A stretch of 64,000 nucleotides of DNA from the NCBI RefSeq assembly GCF_051195215.1, contig NZ_JBNAZM010000007.1, positions 62,001-126,000 of the forward strand. Reading direction: 5' to 3'. The position numbers and the translations under genes are program-made. Each line of letters begins with the position of its first letter. Positions within the stretch are counted from its first letter, which is position 1. The DNA is from Arhodomonas sp051195215. GTDB lineage: Bacteria; Pseudomonadota; Gammaproteobacteria; Nitrococcales; Nitrococcaceae. The notes beneath the pieces were generated by a model. That model saw only the letters and a program-made list of their open reading frames with translations, did not search any database and was not told where the DNA came from. Below are positions 27,399 through 35,793 of this stretch, piece after piece.

Positions 27399-28148
27399 AT
27401 GCGCATCCTCGTGAGCAATGACGACGGCTACCGGGCACCCGGCGTGCGCGCCCTTGCGCAGGCACTGGCGGAGTATGCCGAGGTTGTCGTGGTGGCACCC
27501 GAGCGCGACCGCAGCGGCGCGTCCAATTCCCTGACACTGGATACGCCGTTGCGCGTGTGGCCGGTGCGCGACGGGGTCTACCGTGTCGAAGGGACGCCCA
27601 CGGACTGCGTGCACCTCGCGGTAACCGGGCTGTTGAATCCGGAGCCCGATATGGTGATTTCGGGGATCAACGCCGGCGCCAACCTGGGAGACGACGTCCT
27701 CTACAGCGGTACCGTGGCTGCGGCGATGGAAGGCCGGCACCTGGGGTTGCCGGCGATCGCCATATCGCTGGCCGGTGACGAGCCGGCACACTACGACTCG
27801 GCTTCGCAAGTGGCAGCAACGCTCCTCGCGCGCCTGCGCAGCGATCCGCTACCGGCGGATACCATTCTCAACGTCAACGTCCCCGACCGTCCGTGGGAGG
27901 CGCTCGCGGGTTTCGAGGCCACGCGTCTCGGCCAGCGCCACCGCGCGGAGCCGGTGGTACGCGCCGAGGATCCGCGCGGCCGGCCGATTTACTGGATCGG
28001 TCCGCCGGGCGGGGGGGAGGACGACGGCGCCGGAACCGATTTCGACGCCGTGCGCCGCGGATACGTCTCGGTGACGCCGCTGCAGGTGGATCTCACGCGC
28101 TACCAGGCGATGGATCAGATCGCGGGCTGGATCGAGGGGCTGCGATGA
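27399..28148 (+). CDS. surE: 5'/3'-nucleotidase SurE
   Basis: Stationary-phase nucleotidase that dephosphorylates nucleoside monophosphates with a divalent metal. The N-terminal MRILVSNDDGYRAPG holds the metal-binding Asp pair (Asp8, Asp9), Ser39-type SGASNSLT follows, and the SGINAGANLGDDVLYSGTVAAA block gives the conserved Asn. Length 249. The ATG follows gggagggg. It opens the surE-pcm-yqaA-nlpD-rpoS cluster, and its stop overlaps pcm by 4 bases. Confidence 0.97.
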   Translation: MRILVSNDDGYRAPGVRALAQALAEYAEVVVVAPERDRSGASNSLTLDTPLRVWPVRDGVYRVEGTPTDCVHLAVTGLLNPEPDMVISGINAGANLGDDVLYSGTVAAAMEGRHLGLPAIAISLAGDEPAHYDSASQVAATLLARLRSDPLPADTILNVNVPDRPWEALAGFEATRLGQRHRAEPVVRAEDPRGRPIYWIGPPGGGEDDGAGTDFDAVRRGYVSVTPLQVDLTRYQAMDQIAGWIEGLR

Positions 28149-28813
28149 TCGCCGGCCCCCGCGAGCGTGGTATCGGTATGACGTCTCAACGCACTCGCGA
28201 GCGTCTCGTACGGCGCCTGGGTGACGAGGGCATCCGCGATGCGCGGGTGCTCAACGTCATGCGCCACATCCCGCGGCATCTGTTCGTCGATGAGGCACTG
28301 GCGAGCCGCGCCTACGAGGATACGGCGCTGCCCATCGGGCATGGGCAAACGATCTCCCAGCCCTATATCGTCGCGCGCATGACTGAAGCGTTGCTTCGCG
28401 GCGGGCACGAGCCGCGGTCAGTACTCGAGGTGGGCACCGGCTGTGGCTACCAGACCGCGGTGCTGGCGGCGCTGGTGCCGAAGGTGTTCACCATCGAGCG
28501 TGTTCGCGCGCTTTACAGTATGGCCAACGAGCGGTTCCGCGAGCTCAAGCTCTACAATATCCGCCAGCGTCTCGGCGACGGCTACAAGGGCTGGGAGGGT
28601 GAGGCGCCGTTCGACGGTATCCTGTTGACGGCCGCGCCGCCGCAGGTGCCACAGGGGCTGTTGGATCAACTCGCCGTCGGCGGGCGGCTCGTCGCACCGG
28701 TCGGTGAGACCGGCCATCAGGTTCTCCGCGTTATCGACCGCACCGACTCGGGATTCGAAGTGCGCGAGGAGAATCGCGTCAGTTTCGTGCCCATGAAGGA
28801 AGGGCTTGAGTGA
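28145..28813 (+). CDS. pcm: Protein-L-isoaspartate O-methyltransferase
   Basis: Repairs isoaspartyl residues in aged proteins using S-adenosylmethionine. The SAM-binding motif LEVGTGCGYQTAVLAAL lies near residues 97-113, preceded by the substrate loop GHGQTISQPYIVARMTEAL (about 66-84) and followed by FDGILLTAAPPQVP. Length 222 with this ATG; another ATG (MTSQRTR) lies 11 codons in. ATGA overlaps link it to surE, and its own stop overlaps the next gene, so the cluster is tightly coupled. Confidence 0.96.
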   Translation: MIAGPRERGIGMTSQRTRERLVRRLGDEGIRDARVLNVMRHIPRHLFVDEALASRAYEDTALPIGHGQTISQPYIVARMTEALLRGGHEPRSVLEVGTGCGYQTAVLAALVPKVFTIERVRALYSMANERFRELKLYNIRQRLGDGYKGWEGEAPFDGILLTAAPPQVPQGLLDQLAVGGRLVAPVGETGHQVLRVIDRTDSGFEVREENRVSFVPMKEGLE

Positions 28814-29391
28814 ACCGTCTATTTTCGCGCTTATACGCCTGGACGCTCGCGTGGGCCGGTCACCGCAGGGCACCGTGGTTCCTGGCGGTGCTGAGCTTCG
28901 CGGAGTCGTCGTTTTTCCCTATCCCCCCCGATGTGCTGCTGGCGCCCATGGTGCTCGCCCGCCCCGCTCGGGCCGTGAGGCTGGCGCTGCTGACCACCGC
29001 CGCGTCGGTGCTTGGTGGGCTCGCCGGCTATCTCATCGGCTATTATGCGCTGGATGTGATCACCCCCTGGCTGAAGGAGCTCGGATACTGGTCCGGGTAT
29101 CTGCGGGTGCACGAATGGTTCGTTGCCTGGGGGTTCTGGGTGGTGCTCATCGCGGGTTTCTCACCGATACCCTACAAGCTCTTCACCATCGCCGCCGGTG
29201 CGCTGTCGCTGGCGGTGATCCCGTTCGTTATCGCCTCGGTCATCGGACGCGGGGCGCGTTTCCTGCTGGTGGCAATGCTGGTCGCCTGGGGCGGCCCACG
29301 GGTGGAGCCGTGGCTGCACACGTATATCGATCGTATCGGCTGGGCGACGGTCGCGCTGCTCGCCGTGGCGGTCGTGCTCGTACAGCTCTAG
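28810..29391 (+). CDS. YqaA/DedA family (VTT domain) membrane protein
   Basis: A 193-residue inner-membrane protein of the YqaA branch of the DedA/VTT superfamily. It has four to five hydrophobic segments, the re-entrant FAESSFFPIPPDVLLAPMV loop (about 31-49), the GYLIGYYALD segment and the hallmark GFSPIPYKLFTIAAGAL loop (about 117-133). Relatives are implicated in lipid scrambling or undecaprenyl-phosphate recycling; the role of this branch is not established. It starts at a GTG overlapping the pcm stop by 4 bases. The same gene occupies this place in Pseudomonas. Confidence 0.88.
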   Translation: MNRLFSRLYAWTLAWAGHRRAPWFLAVLSFAESSFFPIPPDVLLAPMVLARPARAVRLALLTTAASVLGGLAGYLIGYYALDVITPWLKELGYWSGYLRVHEWFVAWGFWVVLIAGFSPIPYKLFTIAAGALSLAVIPFVIASVIGRGARFLLVAMLVAWGGPRVEPWLHTYIDRIGWATVALLAVAVVLVQL

Positions 29392-30185
29392 CGGCCGTTC
29401 TGCTCGGAGGTCTTGTCACGGCCGGCCTCGGCGGTTGTGCCGGGCCCGGCTATCGTGACGACGGCCGCCCGCCGGCAGGCTATGCCGGCGACCCGCCGGC
29501 GGTCTACAGCGTCGAACGTGGTGACACGCTGTACGCCATCGCCTGGCGTTACGACTTGAATTTCCGGCAGGTGGCCTACTGGAATCGAATCGACCCGCCG
29601 TACACGATCTACCCGGGACAGAAGCTGCTGCTGCGCCCGAGCCAGGCATCCGCCGGTGCCGCCAAGGGCGGGCGCGATGGCACGTCGGATCGGCCGTCCT
29701 CGTCCACCGGGTCCACCGATACCGCGAAGACGTCCAGGCCCGCGGCCAAGTCCAAACCCAAGTCCAAGGCAACGTCGAAACCGGATCGGCGGCAGCCACC
29801 ACGGCGCGATTCCGACATTGCCTGGCGATGGCCGGTGGACGGCCCGGTGCTGCGCAAGTTTCAGGGTCCCAATGCCGGCAAGCAGGGCGTGACCATCGGT
29901 GGTGACGCGGGAACCCGGGTGCGCGCCGCGGCCGACGGGCGCGTGGTGTACAGCGGTAGCGGGCTACGCGGCTACGGTCGGCTGGTGATCGTCAGGCACA
30001 ACCAGACCTATCTCACCGCCTACGCATACAACCAGAAGTTGCTCGTGCGTGAGGGGGAGAATGTCCGTGCCGGCCAGGCCGTTGCACACATGGGCTCCAC
30101 TCCGGAAGGCCGCGACGGACTGCACTTCGAGCTGCGCCGCAACGGCAAGCCGGTGAATCCGCTGAGCTACCTGCCCCGCCGGTAA
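29310..30185 (+). CDS. nlpD: NlpD-like LysM/M23 lipoprotein, murein hydrolase activator
   Basis: Outer-membrane lipoprotein expected to activate the amidase AmiC at the septum. A lipobox (LGGC, Cys43 with the start used here) follows a hydrophobic signal. A LysM domain (YSVERGDTLYAIAWRYDLNF) comes next, then a low-complexity Lys/Ser/Pro linker and a C-terminal LytM/M23 domain. The M23 metal site is degenerate (no H-x3-D pair; HFELR at the end), as in NlpD itself. The start is uncertain: the frame is open far upstream and the best codon, a GTG, lies 82 bases inside yqaA. rpoS follows, as usual. Confidence 0.88.
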   Translation: MAAHVYRSYRLGDGRAARRGGRARTALAAVLLGGLVTAGLGGCAGPGYRDDGRPPAGYAGDPPAVYSVERGDTLYAIAWRYDLNFRQVAYWNRIDPPYTIYPGQKLLLRPSQASAGAAKGGRDGTSDRPSSSTGSTDTAKTSRPAAKSKPKSKATSKPDRRQPPRRDSDIAWRWPVDGPVLRKFQGPNAGKQGVTIGGDAGTRVRAAADGRVVYSGSGLRGYGRLVIVRHNQTYLTAYAYNQKLLVREGENVRAGQAVAHMGSTPEGRDGLHFELRRNGKPVNPLSYLPRR

Positions 30186-30489
30186 CTGCGCGTAGGTGCG
30201 CTATTCCGTCGACGACGGCCCTGTCGGGGAATGGGTGATGGGCCCGGGGATCGCAACCGGTGGGTGGCCGCACCGGGACTCGGTCGTTGGCCGGGCGGAA
30301 ACGTTCGCGGCACTTCCAGCTCGCCACTTGCCCCTTATGTTCTAGGCTGAAATAACCCGTTGCTTCACTCTCCGTGCGGGCATATATTGGAGCCAACACA
30401 AAACGATAAGCCGGTTTTTCCTCGTGGAACCCCACGTTCCGAACACAGACCGGCCCGTAGGAACGGGTCGGGGGCACGGAGGAGAAGGC
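30186..30489. other. nlpD-rpoS intergenic region
   Basis: A 304-base spacer with no gene. It contains a block related to the repeat at 13.8 kb (GGCACTTCC ... GCCACTTGCC around 30308-30332) and the rpoS-proximal promoter listed separately. The leader of rpoS would be about 95 nt and could be a site of post-transcriptional control, although no clear sRNA-pairing hairpin was recognised. Confidence 0.55.
30360..30388 (+). promoter_or_regulatory. Candidate rpoS promoter
   Basis: TTGCTT (30360-30365), exactly 17 bases, then TATATT (30383-30388). Four of six matches to the -35 and five of six to the -10 consensus. In E. coli the main rpoS promoter lies inside nlpD; here a good one lies in the spacer. 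Confidence 0.65.
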
Positions 30490-31518
30490 ATGGCCAGGAA
30501 GCAGGCACTCAGGGTCGACCCTGAATCCAACCCGGCGGCAGGCGAGGAGTTGGAAGACGAGCTCGTACTCGAGGGGGACGACGCGGTTCGGGAAGAACCG
30601 GAAGCGAAGGATGGCGAAGCCGCAACGGACGACGAGAACGCGTCCGCCAGCCGCGGCAAGGCACGGCGGAGCGAGGCACACGAACCCACCCTGGATGCCA
30701 CCCAGCTCTACCTCAACGAAATCGGCTTTTCCCCGCTGCTGACGGCGGAGGAGGAAGTTTACTATTCACGCCGCGCCCAGCGTGGGTGTGCCGCCTCACG
30801 CCAGCGCATGATCGAGAGCAACCTGCGGCTGGTGGTGAAGATCGCACGGCGGTACATGAACCGGGGGCTCGCATTTCTCGATCTCATCGAAGAGGGCAAC
30901 CTCGGGCTGATCCGTGCGGTGGAGAAGTTCGATCCCGAACGCGGTTTCCGTTTCTCCACGTACGCGACGTGGTGGATACGCCAGACCATCGAACGGGCGA
31001 TCATGAATCAGACCCGTACGATCCGTTTGCCCATCCACGTTATCAAGGAAATCAACCAGTACCTGCGCACTGCTCGTCAACTGGTTCAGGAGTTGGACCA
31101 CGAGCCCACGATCGAGGAGATCGCCCGTGCGATGGATCGTCCGGTGGAGGATGTGCGCCGGATGATGGGGTTGAACGAGGGGGTGACATCAGTGGATGTG
31201 CCCATCGGAAAGGACGCCGATCGCGTACTGCTCGACGCGATTCCGGATGAGACCAACCCGGACCCCTTCGCCGCCCTGGAGGACGACGACGTACTCACTC
31301 ACCTCGACGCCTGGCTGGAGCAGCTCACCGACAAGCAGCGTGCGGTGGTGGAGCGGCGGTTCGGGTTGCACGGCTACGAAAAGGCAACGCTCGAGGAGGT
31401 CGGTAACGAGATCGGCGTAACCCGCGAGCGGGTGCGCCAGATTCAGATCGACGCTCTGCGCAAGCTTCGCGATGTCATGGAGCGGGCGGGCTTCTCGCAG
31501 GACAACGTCTTCGGCTGA
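30490..31518 (+). CDS. rpoS: RNA polymerase sigma factor RpoS
   Basis: Stationary-phase and general stress sigma factor. The ATG follows ggaggagaaggc and gives 342 residues. Region 1.2 (DATQLYLNEIGFSPLLTAEE), region 2 (RRYMNRGLAFLDLIEEGNLG; FSTYATWWIRQTIERAIMNQ), region 3 and region 4 (TLEEVGNEIGVTRERVRQIQ) are all clear. The N-terminal 70 residues are a long acidic Glu/Asp-rich extension. It follows nlpD in the classic arrangement. Confidence 0.97.
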   Translation: MARKQALRVDPESNPAAGEELEDELVLEGDDAVREEPEAKDGEAATDDENASASRGKARRSEAHEPTLDATQLYLNEIGFSPLLTAEEEVYYSRRAQRGCAASRQRMIESNLRLVVKIARRYMNRGLAFLDLIEEGNLGLIRAVEKFDPERGFRFSTYATWWIRQTIERAIMNQTRTIRLPIHVIKEINQYLRTARQLVQELDHEPTIEEIARAMDRPVEDVRRMMGLNEGVTSVDVPIGKDADRVLLDAIPDETNPDPFAALEDDDVLTHLDAWLEQLTDKQRAVVERRFGLHGYEKATLEEVGNEIGVTRERVRQIQIDALRKLRDVMERAGFSQDNVFG

Positions 31519-31519
31519 C

Positions 31520-31891
31520 TCATTCCAGCAGAAGGGCGGCGGCGACGTGCCGCCCTTCTGCCATGAGGATGTTGTAGGTGCGACACGCTGCCTGCGTGTC
31601 CATCACTTCGATGCCGATGCCGCGTTCGAGCACGGCCAGCATGATGGCGCGGCTGGGAAAACGCTGCCTGTCGCCGGTTCCGAGCAGTACGACCTCGGGT
31701 TCGAGGGCCAGCACCGCGTCGATGTGCTCCGCGTCGAGATCTTCGAAACGCTCCGGCGGCCAGTCCGTGATCAGGGTGTTGGGCGCGAGCAGGAGGCTGG
31801 TGTCGTAACTCGCCTCGTTAACGTGTATGCGCCCGGCCTCGTAGGCACGAACCCGGTAGGTGGCGTCGCCTGTTTCCTGTGTGAGTTTCAT
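31520..31891 (-). CDS. Mth938/NDUFAF3-fold protein (DUF498)
   Basis: A 123-residue protein of the Mth938-like family, related to the mitochondrial complex I assembly factor NDUFAF3. The motifs are NTLITDWPP, LALEPEVVLLGTGDRQRFPS and GIGIEVMDTQAACRTYNILMAEGR. The bacterial role is unknown. The MKL start lies well inside an open frame and begins the conserved domain. It converges on rpoS with one base between the two stop codons, and the 3' end of its coding sequence contains the 13-bp hairpin described at 31528-31561. Confidence 0.88.
   Translation of the reverse strand: MKLTQETGDATYRVRAYEAGRIHVNEASYDTSLLLAPNTLITDWPPERFEDLDAEHIDAVLALEPEVVLLGTGDRQRFPSRAIMLAVLERGIGIEVMDTQAACRTYNILMAEGRHVAAALLLE
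31528..31561. terminator. 13-bp perfect hairpin downstream of rpoS, inside the converging gene
   Basis: GCAGAAGGGCGGC at 31528-31540 and its exact complement at 31549-31561 enclose an 8-base loop. It starts 10 bases after the rpoS stop codon and lies in the last codons of the opposite gene. There is no U tract, so it may end rpoS transcripts with help, or protect their 3' end. Confidence 0.55.
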
Positions 31892-32072
31892 TCCCCGAAG
31901 ATAGCCGAGTGGGGTACGCACGGACAAGGCGAGCGGCCGTGTCTAATTGACAGTTCCCGGCACCGTCAGTAGCTTTTGGCCTCTATCGTCCTCCATCGCG
32001 CAGGCGCATGCGGCGCGCGCCGCGGCCGCGTCGGCAAACCATGGCACGACAACCACCACGCAGAGGCCCAAG

Positions 32073-33275
32073 GTGAACGAGGAATTCCAGCGCATCCGCC
32101 GGCTCCCCCCTTACGTGTTCAATATCGTGGGCGAGTTGAAGGCGGCCGCGCGAGCCCGCGGCGAGGACATCGTGGACTTCGGCATGGGCAACCCCGACCG
32201 GCCCACGCCGACGCACATCGTGGACAAGCTCACCGAGGCGGCACAGCGGGGCGATACGCACCGCTACTCCATGTCACGGGGGATTCCCCGTCTGCGCAAG
32301 GCCATCTGCGACTGGTACGAGCGCCGCTATGACGTGAGCCTCGATCGCGAAAGCGAGGCGATCGTCACGATCGGCTCCAAGGAGGGGCTGGCCCACCTCG
32401 CCCTGGCCACTCTCGGCCCCGGCGACAACGTGCTGGTGCCGAACCCGAGTTACCCCATCCATCCGTACGGCGTGGTGATCGCCGGGGCGGATCTGCGTCA
32501 CGTGCCGCTGGTGCCGGAGCTGGACTTCTTCGAGGAGCTCAAGAAGGCGATCAAGGACACCTGGCCCAAGCCCAAGATGCTCATCCTCAACTTCCCCGCC
32601 AATCCCACGGGGAACTGCGTGGAGCCTGAGTTCTTCGAGCGGGTCATCGAAGTCTGCCGGGAGCACAGCATCTGGGTCGTTCATGATCTTGCCTATGCGG
32701 ATATCGTGTTCGACGGCTACCAGGCGCCGTCGATCCTGCAGGTGCCCGGCGCCAAGGAAGTGGCGGTGGAGTGCTTCTCGCTGTCGAAGAGCTACAACAT
32801 GCCCGGCTGGCGGGTCGGTTTCGTCTGCGGCAACGACAAGCTCATCGCCGCACTGGCGCGGATGAAGTCCTATCTCGACTACGGCATGTTCACGCCCATC
32901 CAGGTGGCGGCGATCTCCGCTCTGGAGGGGCCGCAGGATTGTGTGGACGAAATTCGCGAGACTTATCGCCGGCGCCGCGATACCCTCTGCGACGGTCTGG
33001 CGCAGGCGGGCTGGCCGGTGGAAAAGCCACGCGCCACAATGTTCGTGTGGGCGCGGATTCCGGAGCCCTACCGCGAGATGGGGTCGCTGGAGTTCTCCAA
33101 GAAGCTGCTCGCCGACGCCAAGGTGGCCGTTTCGCCGGGCGTCGGATTCGGCGACTACGGCGACGACCACGTGCGCTTCGGACTGATCGAGAACGAGCAT
33201 CGCACACGCCAGGCGATTCGGGGGATCAAACAAATGTTTCGTAAGGACGGCTACCTGAAGGAGGCGAGCTCTTGA
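32073..33275 (+). CDS. alaC: PLP-dependent aminotransferase (AlaC-type alanine transaminase)
   Basis: Fold-type I class I/II aminotransferase; the AlaC group makes alanine from pyruvate and glutamate. It shows FGMGNPDRPTPTHIVDKL near residues 36-53, the NFPANPTGNCVEPEFFE motif, VVHDLAYADIVFDGY, and the PLP lysine in SLSKSYNMPGWRVGF. With the GTG after agaggccca the protein has 400 residues; the frame is open further upstream but the extension has no family resemblance. It overlaps hom by 4 bases. The downstream pair hom-thrC suggests joint amino-acid control. Confidence 0.9.
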   Translation: MNEEFQRIRRLPPYVFNIVGELKAAARARGEDIVDFGMGNPDRPTPTHIVDKLTEAAQRGDTHRYSMSRGIPRLRKAICDWYERRYDVSLDRESEAIVTIGSKEGLAHLALATLGPGDNVLVPNPSYPIHPYGVVIAGADLRHVPLVPELDFFEELKKAIKDTWPKPKMLILNFPANPTGNCVEPEFFERVIEVCREHSIWVVHDLAYADIVFDGYQAPSILQVPGAKEVAVECFSLSKSYNMPGWRVGFVCGNDKLIAALARMKSYLDYGMFTPIQVAAISALEGPQDCVDEIRETYRRRRDTLCDGLAQAGWPVEKPRATMFVWARIPEPYREMGSLEFSKKLLADAKVAVSPGVGFGDYGDDHVRFGLIENEHRTRQAIRGIKQMFRKDGYLKEASS

Positions 33276-34582
33276 AACCGGTGAAGGTCGGTCTGCTGGG
33301 CCTGGGCACGGTTGGCGGCGGTACGGTCAATCTGCTCCAGCGCAATCGCGACGAGATCAGCCGCCGCGCGGGGCGCGATATCGAAATCGTGCACGCCGCC
33401 GCGCGCCACCTGGACCGACCGCGCACGTGCAGCACCGAAGGCATTCGTCTGACCACCGATCCGTTCGAGGTGGTCGACGACCCGGAGACGGAGATCATCG
33501 TCGAGCTCATCGGCGGCGAAGATCTCGCCAAGGAGCTCACGCTGCGGGCGATCGAGCGTGGCAAGCACGTGGTGACGGCCAACAAGGCGCTGATCGCGAG
33601 CCACGGCAACGAGATCTTCGCGCGTGCCCGCGAGCAGGGCGTGTCGATTACGTTCGAGGCCGCGGTGGCCGGGGGCATTCCCATCATCAAGGCCGTGCGC
33701 GAGGGGCTGGTCGGTAATCGCATCGATTGGCTGGCCGGCATCATCAACGGTACGGCGAACTTCATCTTGAGCGAGATGTTCTACGCCGACCGCGAATTCG
33801 GTGACGTGCTCGCCGAGGCGCAGCGGCTCGGCTATGCGGAAGCCGACCCCACCTTCGACGTGGAAGGCGTTGACGCCGCGCACAAGCTTACCATCCTCGC
33901 CTCCATCGCATTCGGCATCCCCCTGCAGTACGACAAGGTGCACGTGGAGGGGATCTCTCACGTGGGCCAGGAGGATGTCGCCTACGCCCAGGAGCTCGGT
34001 TTCCGCATCAAGCACCTGGGCATCGCCAGCCGCACCGAAGACGGCATCGCGCTGCGGGTGCATCCGACGCTGCTGCCCAGCCGGCAACTGCTCGCCAGCG
34101 TGGACGGCGTGATGAATGCCGTGATGGTCAGTGGCGACGCCCTCGGGCCGACGCTGTACTACGGGCCGGGCGCCGGTGCCGAGCCCACCGCATCCGCCGT
34201 GGTGGCGGACCTGGTGGACGTGGTCCGGGAGTTCACCCTCGCGCCGGAGGACCGTGTGCCGTATCTGGCGTTCCAGTCCCATGCGTTGTCCGACGATCCG
34301 GTCCTGCCCATGGACCGGGTGGAGACTGCCTACTATCTGCGCATGCAGGCTCTGGATCGCCCGGGCGTGCTCGCGGAGGTCGCGCGACTCCTGGGAGAGC
34401 AGGGCATCAGCATCGAGGCCATCATCCAGAAGCAGCCGGAACCCGGCGCCGAGGATGTTCCCGTGATCATCCTGACGCATCGCGTGCGCGAGTGGCAGAT
34501 GAACGAGGCCTGTGAGCGCATCGAGGCGCAGGACGCCATTCTCGGCCACGTCCATCGCATTCGCGTCGAGACCCTCGACTGA
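33272..34582 (+). CDS. hom: Homoserine dehydrogenase
   Basis: Reduces aspartate semialdehyde to homoserine for threonine and methionine synthesis. The NAD(P) Rossmann motif GLGTVGGGTV is at about residues 10-19, followed by ANKALIASHG and the FEAAVAGGIPIIKAVREGL block of the active site. A C-terminal ACT domain (DRPGVLAEVARLLGEQGISIEAI split at about 352-374) provides threonine feedback. Length 436. The TTG start overlaps the alaC stop and follows AAGGAGG, so it is translationally coupled. Confidence 0.97.
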   Translation: MKPVKVGLLGLGTVGGGTVNLLQRNRDEISRRAGRDIEIVHAAARHLDRPRTCSTEGIRLTTDPFEVVDDPETEIIVELIGGEDLAKELTLRAIERGKHVVTANKALIASHGNEIFARAREQGVSITFEAAVAGGIPIIKAVREGLVGNRIDWLAGIINGTANFILSEMFYADREFGDVLAEAQRLGYAEADPTFDVEGVDAAHKLTILASIAFGIPLQYDKVHVEGISHVGQEDVAYAQELGFRIKHLGIASRTEDGIALRVHPTLLPSRQLLASVDGVMNAVMVSGDALGPTLYYGPGAGAEPTASAVVADLVDVVREFTLAPEDRVPYLAFQSHALSDDPVLPMDRVETAYYLRMQALDRPGVLAEVARLLGEQGISIEAIIQKQPEPGAEDVPVIILTHRVREWQMNEACERIEAQDAILGHVHRIRVETLD

Positions 34583-34599
34583 CCCGGCCGCCATGCACG

Positions 34600-34628
34600 C
34601 GCCCCGGCGGCTGTGCGGGCCCGGGGCG
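34600..34628 (+). other. Intercistronic hairpin between hom and thrC
   Basis: CGCCCCGG (34600-34607) and CCGGGGCG (34621-34628) form an 8-bp perfect stem with a 13-base loop in the 71-base spacer. No T tract follows. It could adjust the relative amounts of hom and thrC mRNA. Confidence 0.4.
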
Positions 34629-34653
34629 GCGTGAATCATCAGGAAACGAGACA

Positions 34654-35790
34654 ATGCCGTTCAGAACCCGATATACCGGACTCATCAACAAGTACCACGA
34701 CCGCCTGCCGCTGGCCGACGACGTGCGCGTCATCAGCCTGGGCGAGGGTGCCACGCCGCTGATCCGCCTGAATAACATCCCACGCACGCTCGGCCGAAAC
34801 GTGGATATCTACGTCAAGTACGAGGGGCTCAACCCCACGGGGTCGTTCAAGGACCGGGGCATGACCGTGGCGGTGACCCACGCCGTCCACGAAGGCAGCG
34901 AGGCGCTCATCTGCGCGTCGACGGGCAATACCTCCGCCTCCGCCGCGGCGTACGCCGCCCGCGCGGGCATCAAGGCATTCGTGCTCATTCCCGACGGCAA
35001 GATCGCGCTCGGCAAGCTCGCCCAGGCGATCATGCACGGGGCCACGGTGCTGCAGATCCGCGGTAACTTCGACGATGGCATGCAGATCGTCAAGGAAATG
35101 GCCGAGCACGCACCGGTGAGCATCGTGAACTCGGTCAACCCGTACCGGCTGCAGGGTCAGAAAACCGCGGCGTTCGAGGTGGTCGAAGAGCTCGAACGGG
35201 TGCCGGATTATCACTGCCTGCCGGTGGGCAATGCCGGCAACATCACTGCCCACTGGATGGGGTACTCCGAGCTGGCCCTGGGCCCCCATGACGAGCCCAG
35301 TGCGGCCTATGCCCCCTGTGGCCACCGCCCGTTCCACAGCGGCGTGGTCCGCGAGCGCCCGCGCATGGTTGGTTACCAGGCGAACGGCTCGGCGCCTTTC
35401 CTGCGCGGGTCGGCCGTGGCCGAGCCCGAGACCGTGGCGACGGCGATCCGCATCGGCAACCCGCAGTCCTGGGATTACGCGTGGGCGGCGAGCCGCGAGT
35501 CCGGCGGCTGGTTCGACGAGCTTGGCGATGACGACATTCTCGACGCCCAGCGCATGCTCGCCGATCACGAGGGCGTGTTCTGCGAGCCGGCCTCGGCAGC
35601 ATCCATCGCCGGGGCCATGCGGGATATCGGCAACGGTCGTATTGCCGAGGGCAGCACTGTCGTGTGCACGCTGACGGGGCACGGCCTGAAGGACCCGGAC
35701 GTCGCCCAGCGTCATGCCGGCGATGCCGTGAGCACGGTCGATGCCACCACCGACGCGGTGAAAGAGGCGATTCTCGGGCGCCTGAGCTAA
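34654..35790 (+). CDS. thrC: Threonine synthase
   Basis: PLP enzyme that turns O-phosphohomoserine into threonine. The PLP lysine lies in GLNPTGSFKDRGMTVAVTHA (about residues 54-73). The STGNTSASAAAYAARAG phosphate-binding segment and the later CTLTGHGLKDPD motif are present. Length 378 is that of the short, Bacillus/plant-like class 1b type rather than the long E. coli type. The last gene of alaC-hom-thrC; the RpfE-like gene starts 4 bases after its stop. Confidence 0.96.
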   Translation: MPFRTRYTGLINKYHDRLPLADDVRVISLGEGATPLIRLNNIPRTLGRNVDIYVKYEGLNPTGSFKDRGMTVAVTHAVHEGSEALICASTGNTSASAAAYAARAGIKAFVLIPDGKIALGKLAQAIMHGATVLQIRGNFDDGMQIVKEMAEHAPVSIVNSVNPYRLQGQKTAAFEVVEELERVPDYHCLPVGNAGNITAHWMGYSELALGPHDEPSAAYAPCGHRPFHSGVVRERPRMVGYQANGSAPFLRGSAVAEPETVATAIRIGNPQSWDYAWAASRESGGWFDELGDDDILDAQRMLADHEGVFCEPASAASIAGAMRDIGNGRIAEGSTVVCTLTGHGLKDPDVAQRHAGDAVSTVDATTDAVKEAILGRLS

Positions 35791-35793
35791 TTC

